This document shows positions 6,243-10,755 of a DNA stretch of 10,755 nt, in pieces. Each line of letters opens with the position of its first letter. Within the stretch, counting starts at the first letter, position 1. The stretch spans positions 1 through 10,755 of the forward strand of contig JACWMK010000064.1 in the NCBI GenBank assembly GCA_015661405.1, written 5' to 3'. The notes under the pieces were generated by a model. The model was not told the DNA's origin, searched no databases, and saw only the letters and a program-made list of their open reading frames with translations. A program made the translations under genes and the position numbers. This stretch comes from Methanobacterium sp. (lineage in GTDB: Archaea > Methanobacteriota > Methanobacteria > Methanobacteriales > Methanobacteriaceae).

Positions 6243-7265
6243 ATGAAGATTGCTGGATTTGATATTGGAGGAGCTAACACTGACTTGGCAGTGGTTGATT
6301 TTGATGAAAATGGAAGTATAAAGGATATTGAAACCGGTTTTGAATATTTACCCATGTGGAAGGATAAAAAAGAATTATCACAGGTCCTCCTTGATCTCTT
6401 AGGAAGGGAATTGAGTGATATTCAAGCTGTGGGTGTTTGTATGACTGCAGAGCTAGTGGATGCCTATCAAACTAAAAGTGAAGGTGTATTAGATATTGCC
6501 TGTAAAGTAATGGATACTTTTAATCTTCCCATTGGTTTCGTGGGATTGAATGGATTAATAGATTATAATCAGTTACAATGGAATCCTAGTCAGGTGGCTG
6601 CAGCTAACTGGATAGCTACTTCCCGTCTTGCAGCTAAAATAAATCCTAATTGTATTATGATTGACACGGGAAGCACTACAACTGATATTATTCCCTTAAA
6701 AAATGGATTAGAATGTGCTAAAGGTAGATCCGATCTTCAAAGATTGCAAACTGGAGAATTAGTTTACACGGGTACTTTAAGAACTAATGTAGCAACTATA
6801 GTGGATAAGGTACCTTTAGATAATAGTTGGGTGCGAGTGGCTTCAGAATTATTCGCTATAAGTGCTGATGCACATCTTTTACTTGGGAATATTAAAATAG
6901 ATGATTATAATTGTGAAACACCGGATGGTGCTGGTAAATCACGTAATGATTGTATGAGACGGATTTCTAGGGTAATCTGTAGTGACCTGGATACTCTAAG
7001 CTTCAGGAATATAATGGATATATCAAAGTTTATAGTAGAAAAACAGGTGGAGCAGGTTTCTGAGGCTTTAATGGAGGTTTCAATAATGAATGAAATATTT
7101 AATGTAGTGACAACAGGATTGGGAATGAATGTAATTGGTGCTGCAGCCTGTGAATTAGTTGATATTCCATGGTTAAGTATGGATGAGCTTATAAGTGAAG
7201 AGGAGTGTATAGTGGCTCCTGCGGTGGGTACTGCGGTTTTAATGGAGGAGTTTTTAAGGTTATAA
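6243..7265 (+). CDS. mfnF: Methanofuran biosynthesis synthase MfnF (furanmethanamine-tyramine coupling)
   Basis: MfnF couples the pyrophosphate of 5-(aminomethyl)-3-furanmethanol to gamma-glutamyltyramine, forming the ether of the methanofuran core. It belongs to the hydantoinase/oxoprolinase-like COG1548 group of the actin/ASKHA fold. From ATG 6243 it has 340 residues. It carries phosphate-binding loop 1, IAGFDIGGANTDLAVVDFD (3-21, Asp7), and loop 2, CIMIDTGSTTTDIIPL (about 137-152). Further conserved pieces are YTGTLRTNV (175-183), SDLDTL (about 247-252) and VTTGLGMNVIGAAA (about 289-302). An in-frame ATG at 6228 overlaps the mfnD stop and would add MNVIH. I prefer 6243 because homologues start at the first beta strand and a GTGAT element (6234-6238) lies just before it; its four-base spacing is short, so 6228 stays possible. 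The gene product of mfnD is its substrate source. Confidence 0.87.
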   Translation: MKIAGFDIGGANTDLAVVDFDENGSIKDIETGFEYLPMWKDKKELSQVLLDLLGRELSDIQAVGVCMTAELVDAYQTKSEGVLDIACKVMDTFNLPIGFVGLNGLIDYNQLQWNPSQVAAANWIATSRLAAKINPNCIMIDTGSTTTDIIPLKNGLECAKGRSDLQRLQTGELVYTGTLRTNVATIVDKVPLDNSWVRVASELFAISADAHLLLGNIKIDDYNCETPDGAGKSRNDCMRRISRVICSDLDTLSFRNIMDISKFIVEKQVEQVSEALMEVSIMNEIFNVVTTGLGMNVIGAAACELVDIPWLSMDELISEEECIVAPAVGTAVLMEEFLRL

Positions 7266-7283
7266 ATATCCATTTAAATTTAT

Positions 7284-9293
7284 TTATTTATAGAGGAATT
7301 CTTCAAATTTAATTATATCCTCCGAATTAAAGAGTACTTTATTAACCTCAATTAACTCCTTTTCAATATTATTGAATGGTTTAATTAAAGCATTCTCATT
7401 TTCATATGGTGTTTTTAAATTCCAATAACCTTTAAAGGATTTAGGATATAATTTTTGATATAATTCCTTTTTCTCATCACCTTGAGGTTTAACTGTAGAT
7501 TTATAGTCTGAAATAATTACATTTTTATTTATTAAAATTTTTTTTATATAATTAAGGTACTCTGAATCTGGCATCCATTTAAAAACCCAAAGACCTATTA
7601 ATCTGAGGTAAGGATGCATTTCATTAAAATTAATTGCATTCTCGGAATTCATAATTAATTTAATATTATTTTCAATTATTTCTCCAAATACTTTAGATTC
7701 CCTATTATTGTAGAACATTAAACCTAAAAGAGATGAATAATTATCTAAATAATCAATAAATGGATTAATATGATTATTTAACTCCAAAGACTTTGAAATA
7801 GGTGTATAAGATTTTTGGAGAGTGTCAATTAATTTTTCTTTTAATAAATCATTTCGAGATTCATGAAAACTGGTAATTAAATTAAATCCAGTCATATAAA
7901 TACTATCCGAGAAATCTTTAACATCAAAATATCTCTCTTCATCCAATCCTAATTTAATGAGTTGACTAACGTCATCTAAGAATTTATCCATAAATTCTGC
8001 TATAATCTTAGAATCTTCATTATCTTCTATAATCCGTTTAATAGCTTCAAGATAAATCGCTGCAATACTATAACTAGCCATTGGATGAATAATACTTTTT
8101 ATATTCTCGGGATTTGAAACTAAACTTATATTCTTATTCTCAAAATAATCTTTAATTACATTAATTACTTCATCTTTAATGCTAGTTAAAATATATTCTT
8201 TATCCATTTCGATTTTATCTAAATTCAATAATGAATAATCTAATAAATAGACAATCCCCTGATTCGATGATTGTGATAAACGATTACCGCGATAAAAATT
8301 CATTTCAGTAGTTTTTAGACTAATTTCACCTAATTCTTTAACAACATCCACAGCCCGATAAGGATATTTATTATCAATTGACACTTTTCCAATTTCGATA
8401 AGTTGATCACAAGCATTACCAGATGCATAAGAAGTTCTCTTCGTAATCTCCGGTCCAATACATATATTTCTCAATGATTCAATTAATGCTACAGTTAACG
8501 AACTTAATGGGCCCCGTTGGTTAATAATATATGGATCTGTAGTTTCTGTACTTAATATTCCTTTAGTAACACTTCCTATGGAATCCACTATTGAATTCAT
8601 TATTTTAGGATGATTATTTTTGGATACAAAATTTTCAGTGTCAATTATACGGTCAAAGATATGATCTAAAAAATCATCTTCATATTCACGCGCTAAATTA
8701 TCACTTTTAACACAAATAAAATTATTAACTATTTCTACAACTTCTTTTAAACCGAAATCAGCTATCTCAAATCTATCTTCATGGATGGCTTTTTGTATAA
8801 TATCAAAAATAATTTCAGTTTCATGTTTTAATTTATCAATAAGATTAGGATCAGCTTGAAATATCCGGATTTTTATTCTCTTACCTCTTATTTCTTCTAT
8901 AATTTTTTTAGATATATCTTTAATTTGGTTTCTTACATCTAAAAGATAGAAAACTCTAGTTACTAGTAAAGAAAAGACCATTAAAGAAGTTAAACCTCCA
9001 AAAAAACTGACTAAAATTAGAATAGTTGATTTAGGCATTATTAAGAGTGAAAAATCGTATGCAAATAAGATTATGAAAAATATAAAACAGAAAATTAAAT
9101 ATTTATCCCGGTTCACTCGGTTTACTAAGTCTTGTGAATACTTTCCTAATATATTCTGTAAGGGAAGAGCAATTAAAGTGAAGAATATTGCTAGAACTAT
9201 ACCTAGGAAAGATATAGATACAGTCAAAATTTGAGCATAATTTTGTAATAAAACAATATCAGTTACAGACATTTTACTCCATCTTTCATTCAC
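7284..9293 (-). CDS. Large membrane protein resembling DUF2254, function unknown
   Basis: The protein has 669 residues from ATG 9291-9293. The N-terminus holds about three membrane spans (roughly 22-47, 65-86 and 90-117). Between the first two lies a segment with the DUF2254 pattern: LQNILGKYSQDLVNRVNRD (45-63). Residues 120-669 form a long, soluble, mostly alpha-helical and acidic/lysine-rich region without recognised catalytic motifs. A helical stretch near 145-195 (HEDRFEIADFGLKEVVEIV) also recalls DUF2254. The match is from memory, so treat the family name as tentative. A second start, ATG at 9270-9272, has GGAGT (9276-9280) in front of it and would remove seven residues; with a TATA box at 9321-9328 it fits at least as well. 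The gene converges on mfnF with 18 bases between stops and lies 111 bases downstream of carS. Mechanosensing or channel-like roles would be guesses. Confidence 0.8.
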   Translation of the reverse strand: MNERWSKMSVTDIVLLQNYAQILTVSISFLGIVLAIFFTLIALPLQNILGKYSQDLVNRVNRDKYLIFCFIFFIILFAYDFSLLIMPKSTILILVSFFGGLTSLMVFSLLVTRVFYLLDVRNQIKDISKKIIEEIRGKRIKIRIFQADPNLIDKLKHETEIIFDIIQKAIHEDRFEIADFGLKEVVEIVNNFICVKSDNLAREYEDDFLDHIFDRIIDTENFVSKNNHPKIMNSIVDSIGSVTKGILSTETTDPYIINQRGPLSSLTVALIESLRNICIGPEITKRTSYASGNACDQLIEIGKVSIDNKYPYRAVDVVKELGEISLKTTEMNFYRGNRLSQSSNQGIVYLLDYSLLNLDKIEMDKEYILTSIKDEVINVIKDYFENKNISLVSNPENIKSIIHPMASYSIAAIYLEAIKRIIEDNEDSKIIAEFMDKFLDDVSQLIKLGLDEERYFDVKDFSDSIYMTGFNLITSFHESRNDLLKEKLIDTLQKSYTPISKSLELNNHINPFIDYLDNYSSLLGLMFYNNRESKVFGEIIENNIKLIMNSENAINFNEMHPYLRLIGLWVFKWMPDSEYLNYIKKILINKNVIISDYKSTVKPQGDEKKELYQKLYPKSFKGYWNLKTPYENENALIKPFNNIEKELIEVNKVLFNSEDIIKFEEFLYK

Positions 9294-9320
9294 TCAACAG
9301 TTTCAATAATGTTTATTTGT

Positions 9321-9328
9321 TTATAATA
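9321..9328 (-). promoter_or_regulatory. Candidate promoter of the DUF2254-like gene
   Basis: On the minus strand this reads TATTATAA. It predicts a transcript start near 9298, only about five bases before ATG 9293 but about 26 bases before ATG 9272, which has a GGAGT ribosome binding site. The promoter placement therefore leans towards the shorter start. Confidence 0.35.
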
Positions 9329-9344
9329 TCAAATAAATTTTCTT

Positions 9345-9404
9345 AAAAAAAAAAAATAAGAATAGGTTAAAAAAAAAATTGGGTAATGGTATTTTTTTTT
9401 AGTA
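9345..9404 (-). terminator. Terminator region after carS
   Basis: In the carS transcript sense, the stop is followed by ACT and nine A, a 13-base loop, ten T (from the A run at 9369-9378), and then another T run from the twelve A at 9345-9356. The A/T stem plus repeated oligo-T tracts separate carS from the DUF2254-like gene downstream. Confidence 0.5.
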
Positions 9405-9986
9405 TTAATACCAAACATCTTTGATTCCGAGGAGATAAGCGATATAATTAGCAGCTAAATGTAAAAACACGCTTAAAATAACAATTATTATAATCAAATT
9501 TAATGGTATATTCACCACTATAGAAGCTAATATTAATGCTCCCGCTACAAAATCTAGTTGATCTAGGAGGGGTGCTGGTCTTCCTCTTCCAATTTTTATT
9601 CTTCTTTTTATAAAGCTACCTGCAGCATCTCCCAGTAAAGCTCCAACACTGAGTGCAAGTCCTAAAAATATCCAATCAAAATAATTAGCTGGTATTACTC
9701 CTTGTATAGTAATCCATCCGGGTAATATCATGAATATGTCGCCATAATACATGTATATTAATCCTTGAATAATTGCAATTACTGTACCTATAATAATTCC
9801 GATGATGGTTCCTCTCCAAGTCACCCCATCTCCCAGCAATCTGCGGCCATCAGTGAAATTACGGTTAAAATCTAATGGTGTTCCACCGCCAAAGGCTAAT
9901 GCTGAAACATTGGCAAGGTATGCTGGTAGCATAAAGTATATAGCATATGCTGCTAAAGTTAAAGCACTGGTAACAGTCGAGTCCAT
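9405..9986 (-). CDS. carS: CDP-archaeol synthase
   Basis: CarS transfers CTP onto 2,3-bis-O-geranylgeranyl-sn-glycerol 1-phosphate to make CDP-archaeol, the activated precursor for polar head-group addition in archaeal membranes. The 193-residue integral membrane protein has about five hydrophobic spans (approximately 8-32, 60-82, 84-96 weak, 105-122, 145-188). The family signatures are clear: GGTPLDFNRNFTDGRRLLGD (34-53) continuing to GVTWRG (54-59), and GDAAGSFIKRRIKIGRGR (119-136) continuing to PAPLLDQLDFVAGAL (137-151). These carry the Asp and basic residues typical of CTP-using enzymes of this type. ATG 9984-9986 is set by GGAGGT (9992-9997) five bases upstream. The gene is divergent from the radical SAM gene at 10059, which suggests joint control of lipid biosynthesis. 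Confidence 0.95.
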   Translation of the reverse strand: MDSTVTSALTLAAYAIYFMLPAYLANVSALAFGGGTPLDFNRNFTDGRRLLGDGVTWRGTIIGIIIGTVIAIIQGLIYMYYGDIFMILPGWITIQGVIPANYFDWIFLGLALSVGALLGDAAGSFIKRRIKIGRGRPAPLLDQLDFVAGALILASIVVNIPLNLIIIIVILSVFLHLAANYIAYLLGIKDVWY

Positions 9987-10058
9987 ATTTTACCTCCAAT
10001 TTAAAAGAAGATATTTTGTAATTGTTACAGCTATTAAATAATATTATGGGTGATTTTT
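9987..10058. promoter_or_regulatory. Shared divergent promoter region of carS and the tes-like gene
   Basis: Only 72 bases separate the two ATG codons. On the minus strand an AT-rich element around 10030-10043 could be the carS TATA box. On the plus strand, AATTTAAAAG near 9998-10007 is a candidate for the radical SAM gene. Both ribosome binding sites lie inside: GGAGGT for carS and GGGTGAT (10048-10054) for the radical SAM gene. The two core promoters must overlap or interleave. Confidence 0.45.
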
Positions 10059-10755
10059 ATGTTTATAAAGAAGACCAAAAGTCTATGTCCGGAGTGTCTT
10101 GATATTGTCGATGCTGAAGTTTATGAAGACCAGGGCAAAATTATGATAAGAAAGGAATGTAAAGTGCATGGGAAGTTTGAGAATACTTATTGGAGTAGTA
10201 GTGAGAAGTATTATATTGCTTCTGATTATGATTACACTGGTAAGGGTGTGGATAATCCTCGTACTTCTGTTACGGGTGATTGTCCATCGAATTGTGGATT
10301 GTGCAGTGAACATGAAAGTCACACTATTCTCGGCTTGATTGATGTTACTAATCGTTGCAATCTTCGTTGTCCGGTTTGTTTTGCAAATGCAGCAGTTAGT
10401 AAAAAACTTTATGAACCTTCCTATGAGGAAATTAGGCAGATGCTTCGGAATTTAAGGAATAATAAACCGGTTCCTACTCCGGCTGTTCAGTATGCTGGTG
10501 GTGAGCCGACGATGCGTAAAGATTTAGTGGATTTGGTGAAGCTTGCCACGGATGAAGGTTTTACGCATGTTCAAATAGCTACTAATGGTCTTAAATTAGC
10601 TTCTAATCCTGAATTCCCGGGTGAATTGAAGGAGGCTGGTTTAAATACGGTTTATCTTCAATTTGATGGTGTAACGGAGGAGCCTTATCTTAAAATTAGG
10701 AATCGTGATCTTCTTGCAATTAAATTAAAAGCTATTGAGAATTGTCGTAATGGTG
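10059..10755 (+). CDS. tes: Radical SAM protein, tetraether-lipid-synthase (Tes/MJ0619) type, partial
   Basis: The gene is open from ATG 10059 to the window edge (232 codons) and lacks its 3' end. GGGTGAT lies four bases before the ATG. The N-terminus has a zinc-ribbon-like set, CPEC (10-13) with ECKVHG (33-38: Cys34, His37). A second cluster, GDCPSNCGLCSEH (73-85), supplies Cys75, Cys79 and Cys82 and probably binds an auxiliary iron-sulfur centre. The radical SAM motif CNLRCPVC (100-107) supplies Cys100, Cys104 and Cys107, followed by the SAM-binding GGEP (147-150) and ATNGLKL (174-180). This layout matches Methanocaldococcus MJ0619, reported as tetraether synthase, which joins two archaeol phytanyl chains into GDGT or macrocyclic lipids; it was earlier linked to methanopterin C-methylation. 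The divergent carS supports the lipid role. Methanogens often carry paralogues, so Tes is likely, not certain. Confidence 0.8.
   Translation, partial: MFIKKTKSLCPECLDIVDAEVYEDQGKIMIRKECKVHGKFENTYWSSSEKYYIASDYDYTGKGVDNPRTSVTGDCPSNCGLCSEHESHTILGLIDVTNRCNLRCPVCFANAAVSKKLYEPSYEEIRQMLRNLRNNKPVPTPAVQYAGGEPTMRKDLVDLVKLATDEGFTHVQIATNGLKLASNPEFPGELKEAGLNTVYLQFDGVTEEPYLKIRNRDLLAIKLKAIENCRNG

Noticed and set aside
6167..6355. 62-codon minus-strand frame across the mfnD-mfnF junction
   Set aside because: Antisense to two confident genes with no ribosome binding site or motif.
6905..7273. 122-codon minus-strand open frame inside mfnF
   Set aside because: It lies entirely antisense to a well-supported gene, has a Ser/Ile-rich composition and no motif.
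9802..10041. 79-codon plus-strand frame antisense to carS
   Set aside because: A shadow of the carS coding strand; no family resemblance.
10083..10322. 79-codon minus-strand frame
   Set aside because: Antisense to the radical SAM gene, which has intact cysteine motifs over this stretch.

Overview
The window looks like chromosomal DNA from a very AT-rich methanogenic archaeon of the Methanobacteriales, most likely Methanosphaera or Methanobrevibacter. Three things point there: archaea-specific genes (CDP-archaeol synthase, a tetraether-synthase-type radical SAM protein, a DUF460 nuclease), two methanofuran biosynthesis genes, and TATA-type promoters with oligo-T terminators. Ribosome binding sites are of two kinds, AGGAGG and GGTGAT, both complementary to the archaeal 16S rRNA 3' end. 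The genus is an inference; no rRNA or other decisive marker is present.

Layout. Positions 1-1160 hold no intact gene that I can support. They carry what look like remnants of a broken gene on the minus strand (about 490-957) and a shorter membrane-segment remnant on the plus strand (about 137-338). Four or five plus-strand units follow: truA (tRNA pseudouridine synthase), a DUF460 RNase H-like/coiled-coil protein that appears to start at CTG, a wecB-type UDP-GlcNAc 2-epimerase with an added C-terminal tail, and the overlapping pair mfnD-mfnF. mfnF converges on a minus-strand gene for a 669-residue membrane protein resembling DUF2254. Upstream of that gene on the same strand is carS, divergent from a tes-like radical SAM gene that runs off the right edge.

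How the genes work together. mfnD and mfnF encode consecutive parts of methanofuran assembly: glutamylation of tyramine, then coupling of glutamyl-tyramine to the furan. carS and the tes-like gene share a 72-base divergent promoter region, and both act on ether lipids: CarS activates the archaeol precursor with CTP, and Tes joins two lipid chains into tetraethers. WecB supplies UDP-ManNAc for surface glycans. The rest (TruA, DUF460, the DUF2254-like protein) are separate housekeeping or unknown functions.

The best leads are the CTG start with an adjacent hairpin in the DUF460 gene, the carS/tes divergent pair, the decayed 1.1-kb segment, the extra domain on WecB, and the poorly characterised large membrane protein. 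I saw no mobile element, CRISPR array, tRNA or rRNA, and no clear new multi-gene system.
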